The notes under the pieces were generated by a model that was not told where the DNA came from, ran no database searches, and worked only from the letters and a program-made list of their open reading frames with translations. From Thiothrix sp. UBA5583 (lineage in GTDB: Bacteria > Pseudomonadota > Gammaproteobacteria > Thiotrichales > Thiotrichaceae): a stretch of DNA of 64,000 bases. Below are positions 31,119 to 40,274 of the stretch, piece after piece (positions within the stretch are counted from its first letter, which is position 1; the number at the start of each line of letters is the position of its first letter). The stretch lies in assembly GCA_002425225.1 (NCBI GenBank), contig DILV01000007.1:1-64000 (forward strand). The letters run 5' to 3'. The translations under genes and the position numbers were made by a program.

Positions 31119-33116
31119 TTAATCGCCTAGTAAATCCTTGAGGTTGGCGATGTAAGCCTGTGCAGTCGCTTGCCGTTCCTCATCTGATACCACTTTCTTG
31201 TTTTCCCATTCCAGATGTTCCGGCGGTAGTTCATCAAGGAAACGGCTGGGTTCAACCGTGGATGACTCCCCGTAGCGTGAACGTACCTTGGCGTAGCTGA
31301 TGGTGAGATGTTTCTGCGCACGAGTAATGCCGACGTAAGCTAGCCGCCGTTCTTCTTGGATGCCGTGATCATCGAGGCTGTTGGCGTGGGGTAGCAGCTC
31401 CTCTTCCATGCCGACCAAAAACACGTTGGGGAATTCCAGCCCTTTGGCGGCGTGCAGGGTCATCAGGGTGACGGCATCCTGTTCCTGCTCTTCGCTGTTG
31501 CGCTCCAGCATGTCAACCAGGCTCATGTGGGCGATAATGTCGCTCAGGGTTTCCTTGCCAGCGCCGTCGTCGTGCAGTTTGCGTACCCATTCGACGATTT
31601 CCCACACATTCTTCATCCGCGCTTCGGCCTGTTTGGGGGTATTGCAGGTATTTTTCAGCCAGTCTTCGTAAGCAATGTCGGTGATGACCTGGCGGACGAT
31701 TTTGGTCGGGTCAGCGCCTTCGGTAGAACGCACCATTTCATGCAGCCAGAAGCTGAAGGTTTCTACCCGCTGCTGGGCTTTGGCGGAAACACGCTGGGCG
31801 AAACCGAGTTCCTGCGCAGCGGCGAACAGGCTGCTGTGGCGCTCAAAGGCGTATTCGCCGAGCTTTTCCAGCGTGGAGGTGCCAATTTCGCGTTTGGGGG
31901 TGTTGATGATGCGCAGGAAGGCGGCGTCATCGTCAGGATTGGCGATCAGGCGCAGGTAGGCGAGGATGTCCTTGACTTCAGAGCGCTCGAAAAACGAGGT
32001 TCCGCCGGTCAGTTTGTAGGGGATGTTGTTTTCGCGCAGGGCTTTTTCAAACAAGCGGCTCTGGTGATTGCTGCGGTAGAGGATGGCGAAATCCTTGCAG
32101 GCGGCGCGGTCGCGGAAACGTTTTTTGAGGATTTCACCGACGACTTTCTCGGCTTCATTGTCCGGGGTGCGGCAAGGCATGACGCGGATCGGGTCGCCTT
32201 CGCCGAGCGTGCTCCACAGGTTCTTGCTGAACAGGTGTGGGTTGTTGCCAATCAGCTTGTTGGCACTGTTGAGGATGCGGCTGGTGGAACGGTAGTTCTG
32301 TTCCAGCATCACCACCTTGAGCATCGGATAATCACGCTGGAGCTGGATGATGTTTTCCGGGCGTGCACCGCGCCAGGCGTAGATCGACTGGTCGTCGTCG
32401 CCTACTGCGGTGAGTGCGCCGCGCATTCCTGACAACAGGCGGATCAGTTTGTACTGGCAGGCGTTGGTATCCTGATATTCGTCCACCAGCAGGTAGCGCA
32501 GCTTGTTTTGCCAGTGTTGCAGGGCGTCGGGGTGTTGCTCGAACAATTGTACCGGCAGCACGATCAGGTCGTCGAAATCGACCGCATTATAGGCTTTGAT
32601 CTGCCGTTGATATTTTTCGTACAAAATGGCGGCGAGTTTTTCGTCCGGCGTATTGGCTTGCAGGGCGGCTTGCTCGACGGAAATGAAGTCGTTTTTCCAG
32701 CGCGAAATGATCCAGCGCAGGTTGTCAGCTTCCTCCACGTCCTCCTTGTGTGCCAACTCTTTCAGGATTGCGCCGCTGTCTTGCGCGTCGAGGATGCTGA
32801 AATTGCTCTTGTAGCCCAGCCGTTTGGCTTCGCGCTTGATGATGTTCAAGCCTAGCGTGTGGAAGGTGGAAACTGTCAGACCTTTGGCCTCTTCCTTGCT
32901 CAACAGTTTGCTGGCACGTTCACGCATTTCGCGGGCGGCCTTGTTGGTGAAGGTGATCGCAGCAATCTGGTCAGCGGAATGCACGCCCTTGCGGATCATC
33001 CAGGCAATTTTCTGGGTGATAACGCGGGTTTTGCCGCTGCCAGCGCCTGCTAGTACCAATAGGGGCGTGCCGAGGTGGGTGACCGCCTCTTGTTGTTGGG
33101 GGTTGAGTCCTTGCAT
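31119..33116 (-). CDS. rep: ATP-dependent DNA helicase Rep
   Basis: A 665-aa superfamily 1A helicase that aligns by eye along its whole length with E. coli Rep (673 aa). Motifs seen are LAGAGSGKTRVITQKIAW (Walker A), TVSTFHTLGLNIIKREAKRL, LLVDEYQDTNACQYKL (motif II), VGDDDQSIYAWRGARPENI (motif III), LEQNYRSTSRIL (motif IV) and TLHAAKGLEFPNVFLVGM (motif V). The VGITRAQKHL motif VI is also present. Rep moves 3'-5' on ssDNA and clears proteins ahead of replication forks. The ATG at 33116 lies one base after the TAA of the upstream TOPRIM gene, so translation is probably coupled to it. The frame can be read up to 33185, but that part lies inside the TOPRIM gene and is not Rep-like. Confidence 0.95.
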   Translation of the reverse strand: MQGLNPQQQEAVTHLGTPLLVLAGAGSGKTRVITQKIAWMIRKGVHSADQIAAITFTNKAAREMRERASKLLSKEEAKGLTVSTFHTLGLNIIKREAKRLGYKSNFSILDAQDSGAILKELAHKEDVEEADNLRWIISRWKNDFISVEQAALQANTPDEKLAAILYEKYQRQIKAYNAVDFDDLIVLPVQLFEQHPDALQHWQNKLRYLLVDEYQDTNACQYKLIRLLSGMRGALTAVGDDDQSIYAWRGARPENIIQLQRDYPMLKVVMLEQNYRSTSRILNSANKLIGNNPHLFSKNLWSTLGEGDPIRVMPCRTPDNEAEKVVGEILKKRFRDRAACKDFAILYRSNHQSRLFEKALRENNIPYKLTGGTSFFERSEVKDILAYLRLIANPDDDAAFLRIINTPKREIGTSTLEKLGEYAFERHSSLFAAAQELGFAQRVSAKAQQRVETFSFWLHEMVRSTEGADPTKIVRQVITDIAYEDWLKNTCNTPKQAEARMKNVWEIVEWVRKLHDDGAGKETLSDIIAHMSLVDMLERNSEEQEQDAVTLMTLHAAKGLEFPNVFLVGMEEELLPHANSLDDHGIQEERRLAYVGITRAQKHLTISYAKVRSRYGESSTVEPSRFLDELPPEHLEWENKKVVSDEERQATAQAYIANLKDLLGD

Positions 33117-33117
33117 G

Positions 33118-33798
33118 TTATTGGAAGACTTGTTGGAGCCAGTGGGTGAAGGCGGAAAGTGCAGCAGATTCATTGGCGAAAACACCGGCTTGGTAGGCTT
33201 TGCCTGCGGATGTACCGGGTTTCTTTTGCCATGCCAGCAGGGTGGAAAGGCGGGCTTTGGAAAGGTGTGTGTCTTTGAAGGTACGCAGTTCGCCTAATCC
33301 ACTAATGGCTTCGTCGGCTTTAGCCAGTAGTGATTGTTGCGTGGTATTGTTTAAATTGCCGAGCAATAAATCTTCCAGCATTCCATCATCACGGTGGGTT
33401 GGCATTATCCATAAGCCGACAGGCGTATATTCATCTGGGTGAGTGAAAATCTCCCCCTTTACTATCTTCTCTGGAAGTTGAGGGATGTCATAGCCATAGT
33501 CACGTAACACGCTAGTGATCTGCTCCCTGCGTTTGGCAAAACCATAACCTTGTTCTTGAGCGTCTGCATCAGCTATTACCGCAATCCGGGTGATTCTTCC
33601 TTCTTCTTGTATACGTTTTAGGGCAATAGGTAATGCACGTGTTCTGAGTACATCAATGCCGTCACTTTCTGTTTGACAGAAATCTTTTGGTGTTTCTGGT
33701 TCAATATTGACAGATAGTTTAAGTTGGCAAATGACTTTCTGGAAAAAATCCCGGTCATCTTGGCCCTCAACCAACAAAATTCGTTGTTCAGCCGACAT
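33118..33798 (-). CDS. DUF3226 TOPRIM-like protein (putative defence nuclease subunit)
   Basis: The 226-aa protein has the TOPRIM-type pattern of DUF3226: ILLVEGQDDRDFFQKVI near residue 8 (metal-binding Glu) and AVIADADAQEQGYGF near residue 75 (DxD). It also has the conserved late segments VGLWIMPTHRDDGMLEDLLL and HLSKARLSTLLAWQ. DUF3226 and DUF4435 TOPRIM proteins are found beside OLD-type ATPases; in the PARIS defence system AriB (DUF4435) is the toxic subunit. The ATG at 33798 shares a base with the TAA of the ATPase gene, so the pair is coupled. Composition is more A+T-rich than rep. The role in defence is inferred from family and context. Confidence 0.8.
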   Translation of the reverse strand: MSAEQRILLVEGQDDRDFFQKVICQLKLSVNIEPETPKDFCQTESDGIDVLRTRALPIALKRIQEEGRITRIAVIADADAQEQGYGFAKRREQITSVLRDYGYDIPQLPEKIVKGEIFTHPDEYTPVGLWIMPTHRDDGMLEDLLLGNLNNTTQQSLLAKADEAISGLGELRTFKDTHLSKARLSTLLAWQKKPGTSAGKAYQAGVFANESAALSAFTHWLQQVFQ

Positions 33799-34745
33799 TA
33801 GCGAATCTCCGTCCGCGTGTTGACGATCCACTCCAGTTCTTCTTCGTTATATACATGTGAAATGATTCTTCCCCGATTTGTTTTTCCGGCATTTTTGCCT
33901 AATGTGATGAGCTTGCCTTCTACCTCTTTGTTTGCAACAGCAACTTTAGCAAATGCTTCTAATGTATCTCGGCTATGTGTTGTTGCAAATATCTGAATAT
34001 CAAGCTCTTTTGCTAGCTTGAAAAGCTTTTCCCATACTTCTTCCTGAATCGAGTAGTGTAAGCCATTCTCGAATTCGTCGATCATCAAGTAGCCGCCACG
34101 GGCTTGAAAGGCATGAAGAAAAAGTTGTAGCAAGCGGCTCATACCTTCCCCCATGCTTTTTATAGGGCGTGCTTTACGTTCTTTTGCAAGAGAAACCATT
34201 GTAATTCGGTTTGTTGTGTAGAAAACATTCTCAACTTTGGAGTCAACTAATTGTAATGCTTCAGATGCAAGATTGTCTTGTTTGTGAATTCTAATATCAT
34301 CCCATATCTCTGCCATATCTTTGTCTGGTTTTATGCATGTGTCGATGCTAGAGAAAGGGTAATTGTGGCTATTAATTCTGTTCTGAAACGCTTGCGGGAA
34401 GTTATCGGGAAGTTGCAATGAGTCATCAAAAACATGATGCCGTTTCTCACTGAAATGGAATCCTAATGTTTGTGTTTTGTTTCCTACGAAAATTCCTTCA
34501 GGTGATATGGAACCATTAAAATAAATGCTTTCTAATTTTAGTTGGTTACTGTAAGACTCATTCCGTTTGTTTAGAATATCCAGTAAAGCAGCTTCTCTGC
34601 CATGTTGGGCAAATGCTATTACAGCTTCCAGCAACGTGCTCTTCCCACTATTATTCTTCCCTACAATCAGATTCACCCTTCCCAGCGAGGGGATAGTTAA
34701 ATCTTCAAAGCAGCGGAAATTCTTGATGTGCAGGCTGTCGAGCAT
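33798..34745 (-). CDS. OLD/AriA-like AAA ATPase (putative defence sensor)
   Basis: A 315-aa ABC/SMC-type AAA ATPase. Its order of motifs is MLDSLHIKNFRCFEDLTI at the N-terminus, LIVGKNNSGKSTLLEAVIAF (Walker A), MGEGMSRLLQLFLHAF (signature), GGYLMIDEFENGLHYSIQ (Walker B and D-loop), and IFATTHSRDTLEAF (H-loop). This is the pattern of OLD-family and AAA_15/AAA_21 proteins. No fused TOPRIM domain is present; it is encoded by the next gene. The start at 34745 begins the canonical N-terminus. The gene is clearly A+T-richer than flanking genes, which suggests recent transfer. It is divergent from the thioredoxin-like gene. Confidence 0.85.
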   Translation of the reverse strand: MLDSLHIKNFRCFEDLTIPSLGRVNLIVGKNNSGKSTLLEAVIAFAQHGREAALLDILNKRNESYSNQLKLESIYFNGSISPEGIFVGNKTQTLGFHFSEKRHHVFDDSLQLPDNFPQAFQNRINSHNYPFSSIDTCIKPDKDMAEIWDDIRIHKQDNLASEALQLVDSKVENVFYTTNRITMVSLAKERKARPIKSMGEGMSRLLQLFLHAFQARGGYLMIDEFENGLHYSIQEEVWEKLFKLAKELDIQIFATTHSRDTLEAFAKVAVANKEVEGKLITLGKNAGKTNRGRIISHVYNEEELEWIVNTRTEIR

Positions 34746-34827
34746 GTTTCTTGTCCTTCGTCCATAAGTCCCCAAACTATAGCAGTTTCGTGCAAGGGCG
34801 GTAACGGGTGCGTGTATAATGCCCACC

Positions 34828-35172
34828 ATGACAGAAATCGCAAGACTTGACGACCTCAATTTCCATCATGTGCTGGCGGAAACGCTTGGCGCAACACTGG
34901 TGTTTTTCACCGCACCCAACTGCGGCGCGTGCCGCAACCTCAAGCGGGCATTGGAGCGTTTTCTTCAGGAATATCCCCCATTGCCGGTATTTGAAGTTGA
35001 TGCAGTCCATAACGGTGGTATGGTCAACGCACTGGAGATTTTTCACTTGCCAGCCCTGTTTCTGTATGTGGATGGGCATTACCACCGCGAATTGAAATGT
35101 GAGCCGTTACCTGCTCGCATCCACAGTACCATCCAGTCTGCGCTGCTTCTGCCAGCCGAAGAGGAACCATGA
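34828..35172 (+). CDS. Thioredoxin-like protein
   Basis: The 114-aa product has a thioredoxin-fold pattern: TLVFFTAPNCGACRNLKRAL with a CGAC active site (Cys32, Cys35), a central VFEVDAV strand, and LPALFLYVDGH where the cis-Pro loop belongs. There is no signal peptide, so it is cytosolic. A consensus TATAAT sits at 34815-34820, only 7 bp before the ATG at 34828, so the mRNA may be nearly leaderless. It overlaps ampD by 4 bp (ATGA), which implies coupled expression. The exact redox partner is unknown. Confidence 0.85.
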   Translation: MTEIARLDDLNFHHVLAETLGATLVFFTAPNCGACRNLKRALERFLQEYPPLPVFEVDAVHNGGMVNALEIFHLPALFLYVDGHYHRELKCEPLPARIHSTIQSALLLPAEEEP

Positions 35173-35750
35173 AAATTGATGTTGCCACCGGTCTGCTGGA
35201 TGTTGCCCGCCAGTGCCCATCACCCAACCATGATGAGCGCCCAGAGGGCTGTATGCCTGACTTGATTGTGCTGCACAACATCAGTTTGCCACCTTACGAA
35301 TTTGGTGGGGAGTGGATAGATCGCCTCTTTACCAATCAGCTTGATCCTACCGTTCATCCGTTTTTTGCCGAAATCTGCCACCTGCGGGTTGCTAGTCATT
35401 TGCTTATTCGTCGTGATGGGGAAATTGTCCAGTATGTGCCATTTCATCGGCGTGCCTTTCATGCTGGCGTTTCAACTTATCGGGGCAGGGAACGTTGCAA
35501 TGACTTTTCCATCGGTATCGAGATCGAGGGAACGGATTTTGAAGTATTTACAGAAGAGCAATATTTTCAAATGGATAAGTTGATTTTGGCATTGGTCAGA
35601 GCTTATCCGGCTCTGAGCCTTGAACACATCACTGGGCATGAGCATATTGCACCGGGGCGTAAAACGGATCCAGGGCCATTCTTTGACTGGGAGCGTTTGG
35701 GTGCGGCCTTGGGTGTATGTCTGCCCGCCAATGCTTGCTCTCCAGAATAA
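35169..35750 (+). CDS. ampD: 1,6-anhydro-N-acetylmuramyl-L-alanine amidase AmpD
   Basis: AmpD is the cytosolic zinc amidase of muropeptide recycling that removes the stem peptide from anhydro-muropeptides. The 193-aa protein has the amidase_2 motifs LIVLHNISLPP (zinc His), DFSIGIEIEG, and GHEHIAPGRKTDPGPFFDW (second zinc His and Asp). Loss of AmpD derepresses ampC beta-lactamases in species that have AmpR; none is seen here. It starts inside the thioredoxin-like gene by a 4-bp overlap. Confidence 0.95.
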   Translation: MKIDVATGLLDVARQCPSPNHDERPEGCMPDLIVLHNISLPPYEFGGEWIDRLFTNQLDPTVHPFFAEICHLRVASHLLIRRDGEIVQYVPFHRRAFHAGVSTYRGRERCNDFSIGIEIEGTDFEVFTEEQYFQMDKLILALVRAYPALSLEHITGHEHIAPGRKTDPGPFFDWERLGAALGVCLPANACSPE

Positions 35751-35931
35751 TTGTTGTATAGAAACCACAAATATCAGAGTAAAGATTCTCTCCTGCAAAC
35801 TTTTTATCCTGTCCTATACTTTACGGTGTTGCTAAAAAAAGACAGTTGTCTGGGGAAGGGTGTCACCCAAATCAGCCTGTCAAGCGTTCAAAGCTATGTC
35901 GCACGGTGAACAAAGACGAGGGAATGTTTCT

Positions 35932-36612
35932 ATGAACAAACGCGATCCACACTCCAGATCATTCATGCAAACCCGCCGGAGTTTGCTGCTACTCCCGCTG
36001 GCCTTCGTGGCAACACGCTTGGCTGCTGAAAGTTCGGTCACTACTGCTTCCACACCTGTTTTGCCGCCTGGAGCCTGCCCCCTGAACAGTGGTGGCCCTT
36101 CCTTGCTGGGAACTCGCTGGCGTTTGGCAAGCGTTTATGGCAATCAGGTTCCTCCAGAGCTGGAAATTACCATGGAGGTAGGGGAAGACTCCCTGAAAGG
36201 TTTTGCCGGTTGTAACCAGTACACGGCCAATTTCAAGCGGGTAGGGCATACCGGTTTTAAAATGGTCAAAATTGACAAGGGACGGGAAGGATGCCCGATC
36301 ATTTCTACCGGGGAAGGGATGCCGACCATCAATGTTGGTGATTGGGAAGGCAGCTACCTGCGCACGCTGGGGCGGGCAGGCAGTGTTCAGCAAGAAGGCC
36401 CGATCCTGCAATTTTACAACCTGAGTGGTGAAAAATCGGTAATCTTTGCCAAGAAATACGGCGATGCTGGTATCAGCGATAGTGGTTCAGGCAGTGCAGT
36501 TCCTGCTGCGGACAAACCAGAAGCTGGTGTCGTTGCAGCGCCTGCGGCGGTGGAGGGAGATTCCGGCTCTTTGCTCGGTACGCTGAGCAAGTTTCTTTCT
36601 GGCAAAGAATAG
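35932..36612 (+). CDS. META-domain protein with probable signal peptide
   Basis: A 226-aa exported protein. The N-terminus holds a QTRRSLLLLPLAF stretch, which may be a twin-arginine or Sec signal. A META (HslJ-like) domain follows, seen as LLGTRWRLASVYGNQVPPEL, LKGFAGCNQYTANFKR and CPIISTGEG. META domains occur in envelope or heat-shock-related proteins, and their precise role is unclear. The C-terminus is Ala/Gly-rich. GAGGG lies about 10 bp before the ATG at 35932; a second Met at residue 12 (MQTRRS) is an alternative. The possible frame upstream to 35860 is not supported. Confidence 0.75.
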   Translation: MNKRDPHSRSFMQTRRSLLLLPLAFVATRLAAESSVTTASTPVLPPGACPLNSGGPSLLGTRWRLASVYGNQVPPELEITMEVGEDSLKGFAGCNQYTANFKRVGHTGFKMVKIDKGREGCPIISTGEGMPTINVGDWEGSYLRTLGRAGSVQQEGPILQFYNLSGEKSVIFAKKYGDAGISDSGSGSAVPAADKPEAGVVAAPAAVEGDSGSLLGTLSKFLSGKE

Positions 36613-36645
36613 CGGTGCAGCACCATAGGTTGGGCCAAAAAAGGG

Positions 36646-36654
36646 TGCTATAAT
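36646..36654 (+). promoter_or_regulatory. Extended -10 promoter for glyA
   Basis: TG-C-TATAAT (TG at 36646-36647, hexamer 36649-36654) is an extended -10 element 41 bp before the glyA ATG. A poor -35 is normal for this promoter class. Confidence 0.6.
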
Positions 36655-36695
36655 GCAACGCTTTTTTAGTTTCCAACGTGCAGGAGAAAAGCGGC

Positions 36696-37973
36696 ATGTT
36701 TTCCAGCCAGATGAAAATCGCAGGGTATGATGATGAGCTGTGGGGCGCAATCCAGTCCGAAGTGCGCCGTCAGGAAGAGCATATTGAACTGATTGCCTCC
36801 GAAAACTACGCCAGCCCGCGCGTGATGGAAGCACAAGGTTCAGTGCTGACCAACAAGTATGCGGAAGGCTACCCTGCCAAGCGTTACTACGGTGGCTGCG
36901 AATACGTCGACAAGGCTGAGCAGCTTGCCATTGACCGTGTAAAACAACTGTTTGGTGCGGATTATGCCAATGTGCAACCGCATTCCGGTTCCCAAGCGAA
37001 CGCAGCTGTATACATGGCGCTGCTGAATCCGGGCGATACCGTACTGGGTATGAGTCTGGCACATGGCGGTCATTTGACCCACGGTGCGAAAGTCAATTTC
37101 TCCGGCAAGATTTACAATGCGGTGCAATACGGCATTACAGATGATGGCTACATCGACTACGCTGAAGTTGAGCGTCTGGCGGTTGAACACCAGCCGAAAA
37201 TGATTGTTGCCGGTTTCTCTGCCTATTCCCGTGTGATTGATTGGAACAAGTTCCGTGAAATTGCCGACAAGGTAGGGGCATACCTGATGGTTGATATGGC
37301 ACACGTAGCCGGTCTGGTTGCCGCTGGTGTCTACCCAAGCCCGGTACAGATTGCTGATGTGACCACTTCCACTACCCACAAAACCCTGCGCGGCCCGCGT
37401 GGTGGCATCATCCTCGCCAAGTCCAACCCGGATCTGGAAAAGAAATTCAACTCGCTGGTATTCCCCGGTATCCAGGGCGGCCCGCTAATGCATGTGATTG
37501 CAGCCAAGGCAGTGGCTTTCAAGGAAGCGTTGGAACCTGAATTCAAGGCTTACCAGCAACAGGTTGCCAACAATGCCAAGGTGATGGCAGAAACCCTGAT
37601 TGCCCGTGGCTATAAGATTGTTTCGGGCGGAACCGACAACCACCTGATGCTGGTTGACCTGATTGCCAAAGGCATTACAGGCAAAGCAGCGGATGCAGCC
37701 TTGGGTGCTGCCAATATCACTGTCAACAAGAACTCTGTACCGAATGACCCGCAATCACCGTTTGTGACCAGCGGTATCCGCGTGGGTACGCCAGCCATTA
37801 CCACCCGTGGATTCAAGGAAGCAGAGTGTGCGCAACTGGCCAACTGGATGGCGGATGTGCTGGACAATATCGAAGATGCTTCTACTATCGAGCGCGTCAA
37901 GGGGCAGGTTCTAGACATTTGTGCACGCTTCCCGGTATATGCTAGTACGTCGTTTGGCGACCACCCGGCCTAA
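36696..37973 (+). CDS. glyA: Serine hydroxymethyltransferase
   Basis: GlyA converts serine and tetrahydrofolate to glycine and methylene-THF, using pyridoxal phosphate, in the cytosol. Seen in the 425-aa sequence are [19 protein letters not shown] near residue 30, the PLP lysine in [17 protein letters not shown] near residue 225, and the C-terminal [15 protein letters not shown]. The length is close to E. coli (417). The ATG at 36696 is preferred over an in-frame upstream codon because the protein then begins [16 protein letters not shown], as in relatives. GGAG at 36681-36684 is the ribosome binding site. It starts a row of one-direction genes that runs to thiL. Confidence 0.97.
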   Translation: MFSSQMKIAGYDDELWGAIQSEVRRQEEHIELIASENYASPRVMEAQGSVLTNKYAEGYPAKRYYGGCEYVDKAEQLAIDRVKQLFGADYANVQPHSGSQANAAVYMALLNPGDTVLGMSLAHGGHLTHGAKVNFSGKIYNAVQYGITDDGYIDYAEVERLAVEHQPKMIVAGFSAYSRVIDWNKFREIADKVGAYLMVDMAHVAGLVAAGVYPSPVQIADVTTSTTHKTLRGPRGGIILAKSNPDLEKKFNSLVFPGIQGGPLMHVIAAKAVAFKEALEPEFKAYQQQVANNAKVMAETLIARGYKIVSGGTDNHLMLVDLIAKGITGKAADAALGAANITVNKNSVPNDPQSPFVTSGIRVGTPAITTRGFKEAECAQLANWMADVLDNIEDASTIERVKGQVLDICARFPVYASTSFGDHPA

Positions 37974-37976
37974 GCG

Positions 37977-38489
37977 ATGCGATGCCCTTTTTGCGGAGCA
38001 GATGACACGCGGGTAGTCGATTCCCGTCTGGCTAATGACGGTGATCAAGTGCGCCGTCGTCGGCGTTGCGTGGCTTGTGATGAACGTTTCACCACTTACG
38101 AAGTGGCAGAATTGACTATGCCGCGCGTCATCAAGTCTAACGATGCGCGTGAGCCGTTCAACGACGACAAGTTGCGGGGCGGTATCATGCGTGCGCTGGA
38201 AAAACGCCCGGTGACGATTGAAGAAATCGAAGCCGCGCTTAGCCATATCCGCAAAAAAATCCTTATCAGCGGTGAACGTGAAGTGCCTTCGTCCATGATT
38301 GGTGAACTGGTCATGGACGAGTTGCGTGGGCTGGATGAAGTTGCCTACGTGCGTTTTGCTTCAGTCTATCGCCGCTTCGATGATATTGACGAATTCCGCA
38401 ACATGATTGAGCGGCTGGAAAGTGATCCATCCCCAGAGCAAAGAAGCCGCCAGATTGATTTACTGCCGCGTCGCTCTCCCAAAGCATGA
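37977..38489 (+). CDS. nrdR: Transcriptional regulator NrdR
   Basis: NrdR represses ribonucleotide reductase genes in response to ATP/dATP. The 170-aa protein has the N-terminal zinc ribbon ([17 protein letters not shown] then [12 protein letters not shown]) and the ATP-cone domain (about residues 48-140). Its position just before ribD, separated from glyA by 3 bp, is the usual gammaproteobacterial order. Confidence 0.97.
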   Translation: MRCPFCGADDTRVVDSRLANDGDQVRRRRRCVACDERFTTYEVAELTMPRVIKSNDAREPFNDDKLRGGIMRALEKRPVTIEEIEAALSHIRKKILISGEREVPSSMIGELVMDELRGLDEVAYVRFASVYRRFDDIDEFRNMIERLESDPSPEQRSRQIDLLPRRSPKA

Positions 38490-39592
38490 GCTTTTCTGCT
38501 GACGACCACCGTTTCATGGCACGAGCGCTGCAACTGGCGCGGTTTGGCTTGTATACCACCCACCCCAATCCCCGTGTTGGCTGCGTGATTGTGCGTGACG
38601 GGCAGATTGTCGGTGAAGGCTGGCATAAACGGGCAGGAGAGCCACACGCCGAAATCCATGCACTGCGTATGGCGGTTGAAGCGGCACGTGGAGCGGATGT
38701 GTATGTCACTTTGGAACCCTGCTCCCATTTCGGGCGGACACCTCCCTGTGCCAATGCACTGATGCAAGCAGGTGTAGGGCGTGTTGTCGCCGCGATGGTT
38801 GATCCCAATCCGCTGGTTGCTGGCAATGGGCTACGCTTACTGGAGCAGGCTGGCATCGCTACCGCTTCCGGCTTGCTGGAAAGTGAAGCCCGCGCCCTGA
38901 ACCCTGGTTTCATTACCCGCATGGAACGCAACCGTCCGTTTGTGCGGGTGAAAATGGCGATGAGTCTGGATGGACGTACCGCGATGGCTTCCGGCGAAAG
39001 TGTCTGGATTACCGGTGAGGCAGCGCGGCGTGATGTGCAATTCCTGCGAGCGCAAGCGGGTGCTGTCCTCACGGGTATTGGCACGGTGCTGACGGATGAT
39101 CCTTCACTCAATGTGCGGCTAACTCCGACAGAGCTGGGCATTGCGGATGATGTGCGCCAGCCGCTCAGAGTAGTGCTGGATACGGCGTTGCGCTTTCCGC
39201 TGGGTGCAAAATTATTGTCCCTGCCTGGTCATGCCCTCATTTACACCTGTAGTGCCGACAGGCAAAAGATCGCCCAACTGCAACAAGCAGGTGTGAACAT
39301 TCGCCAGTTCAGTGGTGCAAAGCTGTATTTGCCAGAGGTCATGGCTGCATTGGTGGCTGATGGTATTACCGAAGTTCATGTTGAAGCCGGGGCAACCCTG
39401 TCAGGTGCTTTGCTGGAACAAGGGTTTGCTGACGAACTGGTAATTTATATGGCTCCCCATTTGATGGGTTCCGGTGCTCGTCCCTTGTTCGACTTGCCAC
39501 ATATTGCCCGGATGCAGGAGCGGATGGCTTTGACCATTCGGGATATTCGCGCAGTGGGGGGGGATTGGCGTATTATTGCCAGCCTGACCTGA
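38486..39592 (+). CDS. ribD: Bifunctional riboflavin deaminase/reductase RibD
   Basis: RibD carries out the second and third steps of riboflavin synthesis. The N-terminal deaminase has the zinc motif HAEIHAL near residue 52 and [12 protein letters not shown] near residue 77. The C-terminal reductase (from about 150) has [20 protein letters not shown] and [20 protein letters not shown]. At 368 aa it has the normal size. It overlaps nrdR by 4 bp (ATGA). Confidence 0.96.
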   Translation: MSFSADDHRFMARALQLARFGLYTTHPNPRVGCVIVRDGQIVGEGWHKRAGEPHAEIHALRMAVEAARGADVYVTLEPCSHFGRTPPCANALMQAGVGRVVAAMVDPNPLVAGNGLRLLEQAGIATASGLLESEARALNPGFITRMERNRPFVRVKMAMSLDGRTAMASGESVWITGEAARRDVQFLRAQAGAVLTGIGTVLTDDPSLNVRLTPTELGIADDVRQPLRVVLDTALRFPLGAKLLSLPGHALIYTCSADRQKIAQLQQAGVNIRQFSGAKLYLPEVMAALVADGITEVHVEAGATLSGALLEQGFADELVIYMAPHLMGSGARPLFDLPHIARMQERMALTIRDIRAVGGDWRIIASLT

Positions 39593-39606
39593 ACGAGATC
39601 ACCCCA

Positions 39607-40269
39607 ATGTTTACCGGAATCATCGAAGCCATCGGTATGGTGCGCGACATGCAGCCCAAGGGCGGCGACCTGCGCCTGACCATCCATACTAGCAAACTGG
39701 ATATGCGTGATGTGGCACTGGGTGACAGTATTGCTGTCAACGGTGTGTGTTTGACCGCGATTGCTTTCGACAGCAGCAGTTTCAGTGCTGACGTGTCACG
39801 CGAAACCTTGTCGCTGACCAGTCTTGGCAATCTCAACCGTGGTTCCAGTGTCAATCTGGAAAAAGCCCTGACTCTGCAAACACGTCTGGGCGGGCATCTG
39901 GTCAGTGGGCATGTCGATGGGCTGGGCGAAGTCATCAGCCGCCACGATGATGCCCGTTCGGTGCGATTCAGCATCCGCGCCCCGAACAATCTTGCCAAAT
40001 ACATTGCTGCCAAAGGTTCCATCACGGTCGATGGTACCAGTCTGACCGTCAACAAGGTGGATGGCAGCACTTTTGAACTCAATATTGTTCCGCATACCTT
40101 GCAGGAAACCATCATTGCCGATTACCGCAGCGGTGCAATGGTCAATCTGGAGGTGGATGTGATTGCCCGCTACCTTGAACGCCTGCTGCTGGGCGAGCAA
40201 GCGGCGCAAACGACTACCAGTAGCGGACTTACCGAAGCATTCCTTGCCGAACACGGCTTTATAAAGTGA
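39607..40269 (+). CDS. ribE: Riboflavin synthase alpha chain
   Basis: The enzyme joins two lumazine molecules into riboflavin. The 220-aa protein has two lumazine-binding repeats: MFTGIIEAIGMVRDMQ with DSIAVNGVCLTAIAF, and then HLVSGHVDGLGEVISRHD with GSITVDGTSLTVNKVD. The start at 39607 is the usual MFTGII. Symbols differ: ribC in E. coli, ribE in many other genomes. Confidence 0.96.
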   Translation: MFTGIIEAIGMVRDMQPKGGDLRLTIHTSKLDMRDVALGDSIAVNGVCLTAIAFDSSSFSADVSRETLSLTSLGNLNRGSSVNLEKALTLQTRLGGHLVSGHVDGLGEVISRHDDARSVRFSIRAPNNLAKYIAAKGSITVDGTSLTVNKVDGSTFELNIVPHTLQETIIADYRSGAMVNLEVDVIARYLERLLLGEQAAQTTTSSGLTEAFLAEHGFIK

Positions 40270-40274
40270 GCACC

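Noticed and set aside
31452-32432. Long open frame antisense to rep (326 codons)
   Set aside because: A shadow of the GC-rich codons of rep; no ribosome site or motif.
31119-34745. Calling the locus a plain Gabija system
   Set aside because: The ATPase and TOPRIM are separate genes, and the helicase matches full-length Rep rather than the shorter GajB.
36619-36649. AGCACC/GGTGCT pairing before glyA as a terminator
   Set aside because: Only 6 bp with a 19-base loop, and it overlaps the extended -10 element; the promoter reading is better.
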